A stretch of 64,000 nt of DNA from Paenibacillus oceani. Lineage in GTDB: Bacteria; Bacillota; Bacilli; Paenibacillales; NBRC-103111. Below the pieces are notes generated by a model, which worked only from the letters and a program-made list of their open reading frames with translations, was not told where the DNA came from and searched no databases. This document shows, in pieces, positions 18,512 to 28,188 of this stretch. A program made the position numbers and the translations under genes. Position 1 is the first letter of the stretch. Every line of letters begins with the position of its first letter. Location: contig NZ_JACXJA010000010.1 of assembly GCF_014705615.1 (NCBI RefSeq), forward strand, positions 186,001-250,000. The letters are read 5' to 3'.

Positions 18512-18863
18512 GATATGGATGTTAAGGAACTGATCGAACCAAACTTATACTATTATAGTCGTTCTCAACAAAAACTGCATAATATTAGCACAGAAAGTCG
18601 AAAATCCCCCTAATTCGGCGGTTTCGCATGCAATTTAAAAGATGGAGGGATGATGGCCGGTGCGGAAAAAACGCAGATTGCCATTCAGCTCGCCCCCCCT
18701 ACATCGGTTGTCGGAATCCGCACAGTTGTGATAGGATGAAAAACAGACTCTCGTCTCGGAATCGTACAAGCCGGCTTCCGGCTCCCTTGTGCAGCTCCGA
18801 ATTCGGCAAATAAGAGAATAAGAGTTTCGGATATGGAATGAAGAATAGGAGATTCGCTTTATT
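18512..18863. other. Divergent promoter region between yuaF-like and efflux genes
   Basis: Minus-strand promoter-like elements lie near 18545-18580 (TTGAGA, ATAATAG, TATAAG). No terminator, repeat or convincing small gene is seen; minus-strand frames at 18635-18887 overlap the transporter start and have no site. Confidence 0.4.
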
Positions 18864-20066
18864 ATGAACAACAAGAACAATCAGCATGTGGTTAGACTGG
18901 TTTTACTGCTCGGATTATTTTCGACACTCGGGCCTTTTACGATCGATATGTATTTACCGGCGTTTCCGGAGATTGTGAAGCAATTCGATACGACTGCTTC
19001 GCTGGTGCAGCTCAGCCTGACCGCTTGTTTGCTCGGACTTGGCATCGGCCAGCTCGTCATGGGTTCGCTGAGCGACGTTTATGGCAGACGTTATCCGCTG
19101 CTTATCTCTATGGCCGTTTATGTGGCCGCCTCGTTAGCTTGCGCATTCTCGCCGAATATCGGGCTCCTGATCGCCTTCCGGTTCGTGCAAGGTTTTGCCG
19201 CTTCCGCGGGCATTGTCATTTCCCGCGCGATCGCACGCGACCTGTACAGCGGTCACGAGCTTACCAAATTTTTCTCGATGCTCTTGCTTGTCGGTAATTT
19301 GGGTCCGCTCGTAGCGCCGGTTACCGGTAGCGGGATTCTTTCCTTCACCACCTGGATCGGCGTATTTCTAGCGCTGGCCCTGCTGGGAATCTACCTGTTG
19401 ACGATGACCAAATGGCAGCTGCAGGAGACTTTGCCCCCCGATCGCCGCAGGCCCAGCAATTTCGTAGAGCAGTTGCGGAACTACGGTTCGCTCTTGCGGG
19501 ATCGCCAGTTTGTCGGCTATATGCTGGCACAGGGCATTATGATCGCTGGGGTTTTCGCGTACGTTTCGGGAACGCCCTTTATTTATCAAAACATTTATGG
19601 GGCCTCACCGACCGTATTCGCTCTGTTGTTCGGGTCGAACGGCATCAGCCTGATCATCGGTTCCCAACTGGTCGGGCGGATGGCGCATCGCGTATCCGAA
19701 CAAACCTTTTTGTTGTTCGGCCTATGGCTAGCCTGTCTGGCAAGCGTCGCTGTCTTGGTAGTGGCCCTCGTTCACGGCCCTCTTTATGCATTAGTGATTC
19801 CGTTGTTTTTCTTCGTAGCGGCAATCGGCATTACATCAACCGCGGCTTTCCCGCTTGCGATGGAGAGCCAGAGTCGGATGGCAGGGAGCGCCGCTGCGCT
19901 GCTCGGGGTCATTCCCTTCTTGCTGGGAGCAGTCGTTTCCCCGCTGGTCGGCATCGCGGGTGAAGACACTGCCGTTCCGCTGGGCGTAATTATTTTATTG
20001 ACGAGCGCCGCAGCGATGCTCGCTTATTTCTTTCTGGTCAGAAAAAAATCGCGTGGAACGGCTTAA
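18864..20066 (+). CDS. Bcr/CflA-family multidrug efflux MFS transporter
   Basis: 400 residues, about twelve membrane segments. N-terminal TLGPFTIDMYLPAFPEI is the Bcr/CflA (DHA1) signature. Motif A is seen as GSLSDVYGRRYPLL between TM2 and TM3, and RAIARDLYSG follows TM4-5. It should export drugs or metabolites from the cytoplasm using the proton gradient; in related bacteria substrates include bicyclomycin and sulfonamides. The start is an ATG with AGGAGA 11 bases upstream. Monocistronic, with its own terminator. Confidence 0.93.
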   Translation: MNNKNNQHVVRLVLLLGLFSTLGPFTIDMYLPAFPEIVKQFDTTASLVQLSLTACLLGLGIGQLVMGSLSDVYGRRYPLLISMAVYVAASLACAFSPNIGLLIAFRFVQGFAASAGIVISRAIARDLYSGHELTKFFSMLLLVGNLGPLVAPVTGSGILSFTTWIGVFLALALLGIYLLTMTKWQLQETLPPDRRRPSNFVEQLRNYGSLLRDRQFVGYMLAQGIMIAGVFAYVSGTPFIYQNIYGASPTVFALLFGSNGISLIIGSQLVGRMAHRVSEQTFLLFGLWLACLASVAVLVVALVHGPLYALVIPLFFFVAAIGITSTAAFPLAMESQSRMAGSAAALLGVIPFLLGAVVSPLVGIAGEDTAVPLGVIILLTSAAAMLAYFFLVRKKSRGTA

Positions 20067-20089
20067 GCTAGCAGCATGCGTTAAATAGA

Positions 20090-20135
20090 AAACCAGTCTG
20101 GCACTGCAACGTAGTGTTAGACTGGTTTTGATTTT
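20090..20135 (+). terminator. Rho-independent terminator
   Basis: AAACCAGTCT and AGACTGGTTT form a 10-bp stem around an inner hairpin (CACTGCAACGTAGTG), followed by TTTTGATTTTT. It ends the efflux gene. Confidence 0.8.
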
Positions 20136-20198
20136 TGGACAACGGATATTCAAATCTGTTCTTACTTCTACTGAAATTGTACAGGATTGTACAGCCAG

Positions 20199-20630
20199 TT
20201 ATTCTACATTTATCGTAAAAAGGTGGGTCACAGTCCCCTTGGCATGTTTGGAGAAAACAATGTACAGATAAGTCCCGTTTTCTTGTGGCAGTGTTAGTTG
20301 GTTATCCTCCAACTTTACAGATGCAGATGTGCTGCTTGCATTAGATTGTTCGATTCGCACCTCCACTGTTTGGGGCTCTTCCTCAAACTTAAAATTTAAT
20401 GTCGTAGCCTTATGCAGGACAACTGGATCGTTTTTCTTCTTTTTCAATAATTCGGAGGGTTCAATAGTATCAACGCACTTCTCAGAAAATAAGCTGGACC
20501 AACAATAACTTCCCTTTACAGTATCGATTTTTTTCTTATCTGCAGTAACCGTTAGCGTAGGGGGAGAGCTGCAACCTGTCAATAAAATAAATAAACTTAA
20601 ACAGGTTAAAAAAAATAGTGTTTTTTTCAC
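20199..20630 (-). CDS. Small secreted lipoprotein of unknown function
   Basis: 143 residues from a GTG start at 20628-20630, selected because GGAGG lies six bases before it. MKKTLFFLTCLSLFILLTGC is a lipoprotein signal with lipobox LLTGC. The rest is Lys/Glu-rich and beta-strand rich, with a Cys pair (YCWSSLFSEKC) that could form a disulfide. It ends in EDNQLTLPQENGTYLYIVFS, which suggests an Ig-like fold. The sequence is AT-richer than its neighbours. No family recognised. Confidence 0.78.
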   Translation of the reverse strand: MKKTLFFLTCLSLFILLTGCSSPPTLTVTADKKKIDTVKGSYCWSSLFSEKCVDTIEPSELLKKKKNDPVVLHKATTLNFKFEEEPQTVEVRIEQSNASSTSASVKLEDNQLTLPQENGTYLYIVFSKHAKGTVTHLFTINVE

Positions 20631-21195
20631 ATATACTACCTCCAATGCAGTTTACAGCTATCACCACGTATTGTATCATCCATTTGTTCCCTTAATAACC
20701 GTTCCACTAACAACCGCTTACTGATGCAATCAGCGACTGGAACACTACTGGAACATTGCTCCAGGCTCTCCACTGGCAATGCTCTTCAATATGGAGGAGA
20801 AGGATACAGACGCTGGCAAAATCAATGATACGTTTAAAACAAGAGAATTAATACAAAAAGACGACTATCCTCCCAATAAGTGGAATCGTAGTCGTCTTTT
20901 TGTTGTTTTTTAGTTCGAAAAATCGTAAGTTCTTCGCAGACGAAGAACAGCTCTCCCGGCGTACCTGCCTGGATCAGCGTTGCATTGACAATGGACGACA
21001 CGAGAAGCGGTATTCAGATGACATGCATGTTTCATCTTCACCAGAGCCATAAACGGTATTCAGGACGAAAGCGGCAGACTCGCCCGCCGTCCATCCTTTT
21101 CTGTGTCTCTTCTGCCATCATTCATCGACCGTTCCGGCAAGCAGCACATTCAGGTGCCAGCCTTTTATCCGGCAAAGGAGATATTGGATGTGCGA
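20631..21195. other. 565-bp intergenic region containing a terminator
   Basis: Holds the lipoprotein promoter side (20640-20720, AT-rich) and the hairpin at 20855-20901. The 20905-21195 stretch has several stop codons in all frames and no recognisable gene. Confidence 0.45.
20855..20901. terminator. Strong bidirectional terminator-like hairpin
   Basis: AAAAAGACGACTA (20855-20867) is perfectly complementary to TAGTCGTCTTTTT (20889-20901), with a 21-base loop. More T follows on the plus strand. No gene ends just upstream on the plus strand, so it may serve a short or unrecognised transcript. Confidence 0.65.
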
Positions 21196-24100
21196 TTAAT
21201 GCGTCCCGTTCTTGTAGATCCCCATATCCCATACGTTTCCTCTGGGGTTGCTATCATAATCGGATGAAATATCGATGGACTGTCCATCCATCAACACAAA
21301 CTCCGGGATCGCTTTGCCGGCACCGATCGCTGGGCTTCCTGCTTGCAGATGCCAGTTTCCTTCGGCCAAGTTGACGAATTCCGGATCTGCATATACACCG
21401 TTTGGTTCTTGCTGAGCAGGCAAGTTCGCATTGTTAACGTACAGGTTATAATCGTGGACCATATTAACCGGCTGCTTCGTACCGGCCGCATTGACGGCAT
21501 GGTCGGTCGCATTCATGACGATATTGTTCATAAACACCGGATTTAAGTTGTCCGGGTCCCAGTCCCAACCGACCTGAGGCTGAGTGCTTCGAGGGCTGTA
21601 CAAGAAAATGCCGTTCCTCGTGCCGATCACGATATTGTTGTAAGCCGCACTGTCTTTGGAGCCCACAAAGCCAATGCCGTTGTTGATACTGGGTAACCCG
21701 TTCAGTGTATCGGCCACAATGACATTATTGTATGCGACCATGTTCCAAGCTTCATAGCCGTTTACGCTGGGATCGCGAGTCCAGGCATAGCCGGTTGATC
21801 CCCCCATATAGATCGCGCCTTCAGCCATGTTCACATTGTGGTTATGGATGTAGTTGTTGTACACCTCAATATCCGACGAGCCGCCTTTGGCCAATAGCCC
21901 GACCCGTCCAACGTCATAAATCTCATTATTTCGAATCGTGCTGGACTTGACGTTGACGAAATCAATGCCTTCATGCCCCATATCGTAGATGATGTTTCCC
22001 TCGACCAAATAACCAGAAACGAGATATCCTTTCACCCCTTCTTCGAACGCATTGTGAATTTTGTTGCCGATAATATGAACGTGATTAGAACCTTCGAGCA
22101 CTTGGATGAAAATATCCGACGTAGTCGTTCCGCGCTGATCCTGCGTTATTTCAAAATCTTTCAGCGTAATATAAGGGGTGCCCGTCAAAATCACTTTGGA
22201 GGATGGTAAATTCCGATACTGAATAACCGCTTGATGTTTGTTGCGCGCCTTGAATACAATGCGTTCGTCTGCGGTGCCGCCTTGCTTGAAAACGGCCGGG
22301 CTAAACTCGATATAGTCGCCGTCCTCAAAAATAACCGTGTTCCCTCGCTGCGCCATACGGGCAGCCTTAGCCATCGTCTTCCACGGCTTATCTTCGGTAC
22401 CGGGGTTCATATCGGAGCCCCGTGGAGAAACGTAGTATGTCTCGCCCGGCACGGTGCCGGATTCGGGATCGCCCGCCCCCGCGGGCGCATCGATTCTCGC
22501 TACACTTATATCGTCGATCTGTATATCCGCCTGGTAAACCGCCGCTGCGATTCCTCCGTTCTGCAGTTGCCCGTCCGAACCGGCCAATTCCAGCTTGCCG
22601 TTTAAGTACACCTGAATCGAAGCTCCATTTATAACCAGACGCACATCGGTCCATACCCCGATTGACGGATGCCACTCCTTCTCCTCCAGTGGGGTAACGA
22701 CGCCAGCAACCTTTTTTTTCAGTCCGATGTAGTCTTTCTCCGGCCGGATCTCCAACAAGTAATAGTGATTGACATCGGTATACCGGGCATACAACGTTAA
22801 CCAGCCTGACGGATTATAAGACTGAACGAAATTCACTTTTGTGTTCATCTGATAACTTACCCAATTCATAGACCCTGAGTAAGCGCGTGAAATGCCGCTG
22901 CTCGAAGTCGCGTTCGGGTCTGTAAATACATGGTTGCCTCCAGGTGTTTCTTCTACAATTTCCATCGTTCCCGTCTGCACAGTCCAAGCGCCGTCTCCAT
23001 ATTCAAACTGCTCTGTGTACAAAATCTCTCCCACCTTCGGTACTGTATTGGCATAAATCCCCATATGCACAGGTTCTGTTCGGACATTCCCGTTAGCGTC
23101 CAGATCGACGTCTATCGGCTCACCGTAAAAACCGTTAACGTGTAGAGCCGTTCCTGTACCGGCCGCCGGACTGTCTTCCCTCAGATACCAGTCATGGTAC
23201 GGATCAGTCAGCAGCGGAGCCTCGTAGACGCCGTTTGGCTCAACAGGCGCATTTGTACAGTTGTAGTACAAATTGTAATCGTGCGCAAGATGGATGGGCG
23301 GGTGTACCATGTGAATGGCATTTCCGGTGCAGCCCGAAAAAATATTGTTGGCAAATGTCGAAGAAGTCGGGACCGGCGCCCATCCGGTTGTCGCTCCTCC
23401 CCCATTAGCGAAGCTTACCGCGTATTTGGCATCAACGACGATGTTATGATAAACAGCGCTGTCCACGCTCCCGATAAACGCGAACGCCGTATCGATCATC
23501 CCCGGCTGTTCCGCAACTAGGGTGTTGTTCCAGGCAACCGCATGATAAGCTTGATACCCGTAGGTGTCATACGCTACCGAAGGAGGATAGCTCCCGCCTA
23601 GTATAATTCCGTTCTTCATCACCTTGTCGATTGCACGTATGCGGTTATTGGAGATTTGGACGCTGCGCGTGCCGGCCGGCACTAGAATGGCGGCACTGAC
23701 CTCGCGAATCTCGTTGTCTGCGATGATCGGCCGGTCAATATTCGCCAATACGACGCCGAAGTTGACAAAATCGTATATTTCGTTGCCGACCACCTCAATC
23801 CGCTCGCCTTTTAGTGCTTGCACAGCTTTTCCACCGGCGCCGTGAATAGAGTTTCCGCTGACGATACAGTGAGAGCAGTCGCTCATGTCGATGAATATAT
23901 CCCCGCTTGTTGTTCCACTAACTTCCTGGGTGATTTCAAAATCGAAGATGGAGATGTACTGCTTATTCGTCAACACGATTTTGGATGTTGTAGTCAAATT
24001 GGAAAATAATAGCTTCGCCTTCTGTTTATTCCTCGCTTTAATCGTAATCGGCGCATGTTCCGCTCCGCTGTTCGTAAACCTCGTTTGAGTGCTCATGTAC

Positions 24101-24345
24101 ACGCCATCCTCAAAGATCGCGGTATCGCCGGCCTGAAGCGTTGCTGCGGCCTTCTTAAGCGTTTTCCATGGCGACGTCTCCGTACCTGGATGGGCATCGT
24201 TGCCCGTGGGAGCGACATAGTAAGTATTGCCGGCGGCATAGACTTCCCGGGTGCCGGCGATTGTGATGTTGGCCAACAAGCCAATCATGAATATAAACAG
24301 AAATACACATGCGCCTTGAAAGCTTCTGTGTCGAAATTTCTTCAT
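21196..24345 (-). CDS. Secreted protein with two right-handed beta-helix domains around a jelly-roll
   Basis: 1049 residues with a signal peptide (about 1-38, hydrophobic core FLFIFMIGLLANITIAG). Domain 1 (about 40-430) begins TYYVAPTGNDAHPGTETSPW, the DUF1565/pectate-lyase-like start, with many parallel beta-helix turns. A jelly-roll, LamG-like middle (about 440-620) contains YLLEIRPEKDYIGLKKKVAG. Domain 2 (about 640-1045) repeats the first: TYYVSPRGSDMNPGTEDKPW. The two helices align almost end to end (SKIVLTNKQYISIFDFEITQ vs SKVILTGTPYITLKDFEITQ), indicating internal duplication. Probably an extracellular polysaccharide lyase or epimerase. It starts 23 bp after the solute-binding gene at 24369, in the same operon. 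Confidence 0.88.
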   Translation of the reverse strand: MKKFRHRSFQGACVFLFIFMIGLLANITIAGTREVYAAGNTYYVAPTGNDAHPGTETSPWKTLKKAAATLQAGDTAIFEDGVYMSTQTRFTNSGAEHAPITIKARNKQKAKLLFSNLTTTSKIVLTNKQYISIFDFEITQEVSGTTSGDIFIDMSDCSHCIVSGNSIHGAGGKAVQALKGERIEVVGNEIYDFVNFGVVLANIDRPIIADNEIREVSAAILVPAGTRSVQISNNRIRAIDKVMKNGIILGGSYPPSVAYDTYGYQAYHAVAWNNTLVAEQPGMIDTAFAFIGSVDSAVYHNIVVDAKYAVSFANGGGATTGWAPVPTSSTFANNIFSGCTGNAIHMVHPPIHLAHDYNLYYNCTNAPVEPNGVYEAPLLTDPYHDWYLREDSPAAGTGTALHVNGFYGEPIDVDLDANGNVRTEPVHMGIYANTVPKVGEILYTEQFEYGDGAWTVQTGTMEIVEETPGGNHVFTDPNATSSSGISRAYSGSMNWVSYQMNTKVNFVQSYNPSGWLTLYARYTDVNHYYLLEIRPEKDYIGLKKKVAGVVTPLEEKEWHPSIGVWTDVRLVINGASIQVYLNGKLELAGSDGQLQNGGIAAAVYQADIQIDDISVARIDAPAGAGDPESGTVPGETYYVSPRGSDMNPGTEDKPWKTMAKAARMAQRGNTVIFEDGDYIEFSPAVFKQGGTADERIVFKARNKHQAVIQYRNLPSSKVILTGTPYITLKDFEITQDQRGTTTSDIFIQVLEGSNHVHIIGNKIHNAFEEGVKGYLVSGYLVEGNIIYDMGHEGIDFVNVKSSTIRNNEIYDVGRVGLLAKGGSSDIEVYNNYIHNHNVNMAEGAIYMGGSTGYAWTRDPSVNGYEAWNMVAYNNVIVADTLNGLPSINNGIGFVGSKDSAAYNNIVIGTRNGIFLYSPRSTQPQVGWDWDPDNLNPVFMNNIVMNATDHAVNAAGTKQPVNMVHDYNLYVNNANLPAQQEPNGVYADPEFVNLAEGNWHLQAGSPAIGAGKAIPEFVLMDGQSIDISSDYDSNPRGNVWDMGIYKNGTH

Positions 24346-24368
24346 TCCAATAGCCTCCCTATACAGGA

Positions 24369-25751
24369 CTACTGATTCTTTTTGTATTCCTCGATCGCGA
24401 TGTTCGCTTGTTCCTCCGCTTGCAGCAAAGCGCTATTGATATCCAATTTCCCGACATTTGCTTGGGTGAAGAAGGAGCTGTACGCGTTTACGATCTTGGC
24501 ATCATAAGGCGCCCTTTCCGGAATCGGTGCGAAATCATTGTAAAATACAGCTTTCATATTCCGATCGCGGTAAGGAGAGTCCTTGCCAAACTCCTGTTTG
24601 ATTGGTTCCTTGTTCAGGACGGGCATAATGCCTTTGCGGGCCAAATTGGATTGGAACTCGTCGGAAACCATGAACTTGAGCACTTCCATCGCAGCGTCCT
24701 TATGTTTGGCCATCTTCGTAATCCCGAAATAAGACGGGTACGATTGTGAGCCAATCCCGGGTTTTACCGTGGGCAGGGAGACGATATCCCAGTTTACGGC
24801 TTTCAGTTGTTCCTCCCACACGTAGATCAGACTCGACAGATACATCATCATGGCAGCGTTTTGATCTTTGACAAAAGCATTATTATTGTTAGGAACCGTT
24901 CCGGTTTGGGTCAACAGATCCGTATAACCGGACCCGGTTGTCGGACTTTTGAAGTAAGTTTCGTAGAACGTTTTCCAGCGCTCATCTTTATAAATGGTTG
25001 GTTTATTGGTTTGGGGATCGACATTGGGGATCGACATCGGATTCATGCGAATCGTGTGCGCCGGAGAATGAACGTATCCCAAATACTGCCGGTTGCCGTC
25101 GTTGCGGGATAGCCGGAGCGACAGCTTGACCATCTCTTCCCACGTCATCCCGTCTCCGGGGTATTCAACCCCGAATTTATCGAATAGATCCTTGTTGTAA
25201 TACAAAACCAAGTTATTCGTTTGCACCGGAAGCCCGAATAGTTTGCCTCCCGAAGCCTGCCTCATCGCTTCGATGATCGTCGGCTCAAAACGATTCAGAT
25301 CGACCTGATGCTTGTTGATCAGCTCAGACATGTCGTATTCAATGCCGTAGGGAAATGCCCATTCCTCGAAGTTGCCAATCGACTGAAAAAAAATATCAAA
25401 CCGCGTTTTGTTGGCAAGCAATTCATCCAGATTGGTTCCTTGGGTTCTCGGGATATACTTGATGGAAAAGTCAGGGAACTTCTGGCGAATCAGGTCACCA
25501 AACCGGTAGTCAAAGCTTGCTTCGGAGTCGCCGTTATTGGTATAGAACACAATTTCCACAGGATCTCCTTTTTCGTTTTTGGAGCCGGGAGCATTCGGCA
25601 TTGTTCGGGAGTCGTTGTCCGAATCTGCCTGTCCGGATTGTGGACTGTCTCCTTCCGCTACGGTATGCGGCTTTCCGTTACAGGCCCCAAGCACGGCTGC
25701 CAACGTCAGCAAAAACAAGAGGCTCTTCAGAAAAGCGGGCTTTTCTTTCAT
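24369..25751 (-). CDS. Extracellular solute-binding lipoprotein
   Basis: 460 residues. Signal MKEKPAFLKSLLFLLTLAAV with lipobox VLGAC; the mature protein starts with a Ser/Asp/Gly-rich linker. The family 1 fold shows IVFYTNNGDSEASFDYRFGD, NRFEPTIIEAM and LVLYYNKDLFDKFGVEYPGD. It belongs to a closely related trio with 33132 and 38158. First gene of an operon with the double beta-helix protein, divergent from AraC 26035. A cre-like site lies 40 bp upstream of the start. No permease is nearby. Confidence 0.92.
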   Translation of the reverse strand: MKEKPAFLKSLLFLLTLAAVLGACNGKPHTVAEGDSPQSGQADSDNDSRTMPNAPGSKNEKGDPVEIVFYTNNGDSEASFDYRFGDLIRQKFPDFSIKYIPRTQGTNLDELLANKTRFDIFFQSIGNFEEWAFPYGIEYDMSELINKHQVDLNRFEPTIIEAMRQASGGKLFGLPVQTNNLVLYYNKDLFDKFGVEYPGDGMTWEEMVKLSLRLSRNDGNRQYLGYVHSPAHTIRMNPMSIPNVDPQTNKPTIYKDERWKTFYETYFKSPTTGSGYTDLLTQTGTVPNNNNAFVKDQNAAMMMYLSSLIYVWEEQLKAVNWDIVSLPTVKPGIGSQSYPSYFGITKMAKHKDAAMEVLKFMVSDEFQSNLARKGIMPVLNKEPIKQEFGKDSPYRDRNMKAVFYNDFAPIPERAPYDAKIVNAYSSFFTQANVGKLDINSALLQAEEQANIAIEEYKKNQ

Positions 25752-25790
25752 CTTGGAAACACCATCCTTTTGTAGAATATCAAAACGGGG

Positions 25791-25804
25791 TGTTAACGCT
25801 TACA
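25791..25804. promoter_or_regulatory. Probable cre (CcpA) site
   Basis: TGTTAACGCTTACA matches the cre consensus TGWAANCGNTNWCA at 13 of 14 positions. It is 40 bp upstream of the solute-binding protein start, within the divergent promoter region shared with AraC 26035. This suggests catabolite repression of the operon. Confidence 0.5.
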
Positions 25805-26034
25805 AAACAAGCTGTTTTTTTATTTATTTCCTAACAGTAGTTCCAAAACTAAGCTGTGTCGAAGCGCGCTTTACGGAAAGCCGTCATCGCAGGAAGCAAC
25901 ACTGGCTTACTCCTCGCTCCCCCCCTTTCTGGTGTTCCGCCCAATCCGTTCTAAATGTTATGCAGAATAACAACGACAATCTAATCTCTCACTGAGAGTA
26001 TATAGTATATTGCCGGTCGAATATATGAACATTC

Positions 26035-26991
26035 ATGTTGAATACATACATAATTGTGTTATGTTTAGCTAAAAAGGGAGGTGTGGATTGTGAAGCGAAC
26101 ATGCACCTCGCAGGCCGCAGTCATAGGCTCATGATTACGTTATCAGGTTTTAATGGCTCCAATATCGCGGATCTGTCCAGCAGCGGCAATGATCATTACT
26201 TCACGGTTAACTCCTGCGGATATGAAAAATTCATGACGAAAAATGTCAAAAAGCTGAGGGAACATGGACGGCCAGACTTTCAAGTGATTTATATGCTGAA
26301 AGGAACGGGCCATTTTTGGATAGATGGCCGACAGACCGAGGCAGCCGAGGGGCAGATTGTGGTATTCCATCCGGATGAAAGACAGGAGTATGCCTATTCT
26401 GGCAAGAATTCACCAGAGCTGTACTGGATTCATTTTTCCGGATACGGGGCGCTCCCGTTACTTGAGACGGTTGGACTTTCCAAAAAGCGGTTATATCGTG
26501 TCGGAGTAGATCCGCAAGTGATCGAACTGTACAAAAAAATCATGGTTGAGCTTCAAATCAAAGCGCCGCTGTATCAATCCGCCGTCGATTCGTACACCAT
26601 GTTGTTGATGTCGTTATTCGGAAGAAAGGCGAGTCTCGTGCAGAAGCCCGAAGCTTATGTAAAAGACCCGTCCATCTTGCAAATTATGACTGAAATGCAT
26701 GCAGATTGCACCAAAAAATGGACCGTAGCGGACATTGCAAAACAATGTGGTTTGAGTCCGAACCGGGTCATGCATAAATTCAAGGAGCAAACCGGCAGTT
26801 CGGTCCTATGTTACTTGACCCAGATCCGGATGGATAAAGCCAAGGACATGCTTTTAAACACCTCGTTAAGCATAAAGGAAATTTCTCATCTCATCGGATA
26901 CGACAACCAGCTCTATTTCAGTCGAGTGTTCCATAAAATGGAGAGTATGTCCCCGAGAGACTACAGGGCGGGGAAATTCAGACATCGCTAG
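26035..26991 (+). CDS. AraC-family transcriptional regulator
   Basis: 318 residues as drawn. A cupin sensor domain (DFQVIYMLKGTGHFWIDGRQ, VVFHPDERQEYAYSG, ELYWIHFSGYG) and a C-terminal AraC domain (TVADIAKQCGLSPNRVMHKF, IKEISHLIGYDNQLYFSRVF) are complete. The start is uncertain: GGGAGG at 26076-26081 suits neither the in-frame GTG at 26083 (too close) nor the ATG at 26101 (too far), and the first ATG has no site. It is divergent from, and likely controls, the operon of 24369 and 21196. Confidence 0.9.
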   Translation: MLNTYIIVLCLAKKGGVDCEANMHLAGRSHRLMITLSGFNGSNIADLSSSGNDHYFTVNSCGYEKFMTKNVKKLREHGRPDFQVIYMLKGTGHFWIDGRQTEAAEGQIVVFHPDERQEYAYSGKNSPELYWIHFSGYGALPLLETVGLSKKRLYRVGVDPQVIELYKKIMVELQIKAPLYQSAVDSYTMLLMSLFGRKASLVQKPEAYVKDPSILQIMTEMHADCTKKWTVADIAKQCGLSPNRVMHKFKEQTGSSVLCYLTQIRMDKAKDMLLNTSLSIKEISHLIGYDNQLYFSRVFHKMESMSPRDYRAGKFRHR

Positions 26992-27348
26992 AGTTGTGCG
27001 GTTCGTATGATCCCGTCAATATTAAAACAAAACTGCACTTAACCCGTTTCAGGTGCAGTATCTGATGTTCATGATCGACTTTGACTGAAAACCACTTTTT
27101 TGCTTTCTCGCATACACGGAATGAGAGATTACCATCGGATCAATTAGATCACGAGGGAATCAAAAACCCCGCCGCTTCGCTGGATTTTGTACATCTGCGG
27201 AATTGCTCAAGCACGCGACTGCCTGCTCGATGCATGAATGAGGTCAGGCCCGGTGCACTGATCGACGGTGGGAACAGCAGTTAGACCTGCGCATCGAGCT
27301 GGGCTGGACCCACCCTGGTCACATGCAACTATCGGCACTTTCAGTGCA
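26992..27348. other. Intergenic stretch, no supported gene
   Basis: Contains a short perfect inverted repeat (CTGCAC / GTGCAG near 27031-27057) without a T-run just after the AraC gene. The rest is convergent intergenic sequence with nothing recognisable. Confidence 0.4.
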
Positions 27349-27915
27349 TCATTTGACAAGTTGTTCTGCTGCCAGATGAAAACGTCGAAAATCTTTGGTC
27401 AAAAAATTAATTTTTTTCTCGATTTTTCTTTTGACTTTCGGATCGGAACATTTCATAAGGTTATCGATATGCCGATCGAGCGTCTCTTTCATTTCAATGA
27501 GCCAGAACACATTATGGTAAGGATTCAACTCCTCTAAATCTTCCGCAAAAGCTTCGGATAAAAAACGAATATTCGGTTTCTCCAACCACATGCGAACAGG
27601 AAAATAAGGAGGTGTGAAGTCTTCCCGATAATCTTGTCCTGGTACTTGATCCCAGAATTGTTTCCACTCGTGGATGAAGCCCGCTTTGTAGAAGATAAAC
27701 TTTAGGAACCCGCACAGCCATGCCGTGCAGCTTGTATTCCGTTTTTGACAACCGAAACCATGTTTGATCGAGCGGCAACCCGAGCAGCAGGAACTACCGC
27801 CAGCAATACAAACTCGACAGATATGATCTGCCCCTACCCCTTGGAGAAAGTCAAGACCGACCTCGATTACTTTTTGTTTTGTTGTAGAGCATACCAACTC
27901 TTGCATACCAGACAT
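27349..27915 (-). CDS. Cysteine-rich conserved-looking hypothetical protein
   Basis: 188 residues from ATG behind AAAGGTG. The N-terminal third is a dense cysteine cluster (CRVCIAGGSSCCSGCRSIKH, then GCQKRNTSCTAWLC; residues about 33-70), arranged like a metal-binding site. The rest is aromatic and charged (FWDQVPGQDYREDF, ending in a helical, Lys-rich tail). The pattern suggests a zinc- or iron-sulfur-binding protein, but I cannot name the family with confidence. It is AT-richer than neighbouring carbohydrate genes and is followed leftwards by a long convergent gap. Confidence 0.72.
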   Translation of the reverse strand: MSGMQELVCSTTKQKVIEVGLDFLQGVGADHICRVCIAGGSSCCSGCRSIKHGFGCQKRNTSCTAWLCGFLKFIFYKAGFIHEWKQFWDQVPGQDYREDFTPPYFPVRMWLEKPNIRFLSEAFAEDLEELNPYHNVFWLIEMKETLDRHIDNLMKCSDPKVKRKIEKKINFLTKDFRRFHLAAEQLVK

Positions 27916-28019
27916 GCAATCACACCTTTCCGTTTATATAAAAAAACTTCTTCCGATTTAAATATTTGATTATTTGAATATAATGCATTATACCCTTTGG
28001 AGTTTCTTATTCAAAGAAC

Positions 28020-28047
28020 AAAAAAAAGTCCTTGGGATTCAAGGACC
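28020..28047 (-). terminator. Rho-independent terminator of the DinB gene
   Basis: GGTCCTTG and CAAGGAC arms close a 5-base loop. On the minus strand the stem is followed by seven T (+ 28021-28027). It lies about 140 bp downstream of the DinB-family gene. Confidence 0.8.
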
Positions 28048-28188
28048 AGATGGATTTGCTGAACAATTATTCAGATACATCGCTCATCAATAGTTTCTTT
28101 TCCAACTTGGCGCTCATCAAAATGAATAATTCCCTTTAAAAATCTGATATGGCTGTGAACATATTCCGATAAAATGCTATGGCTGCCT

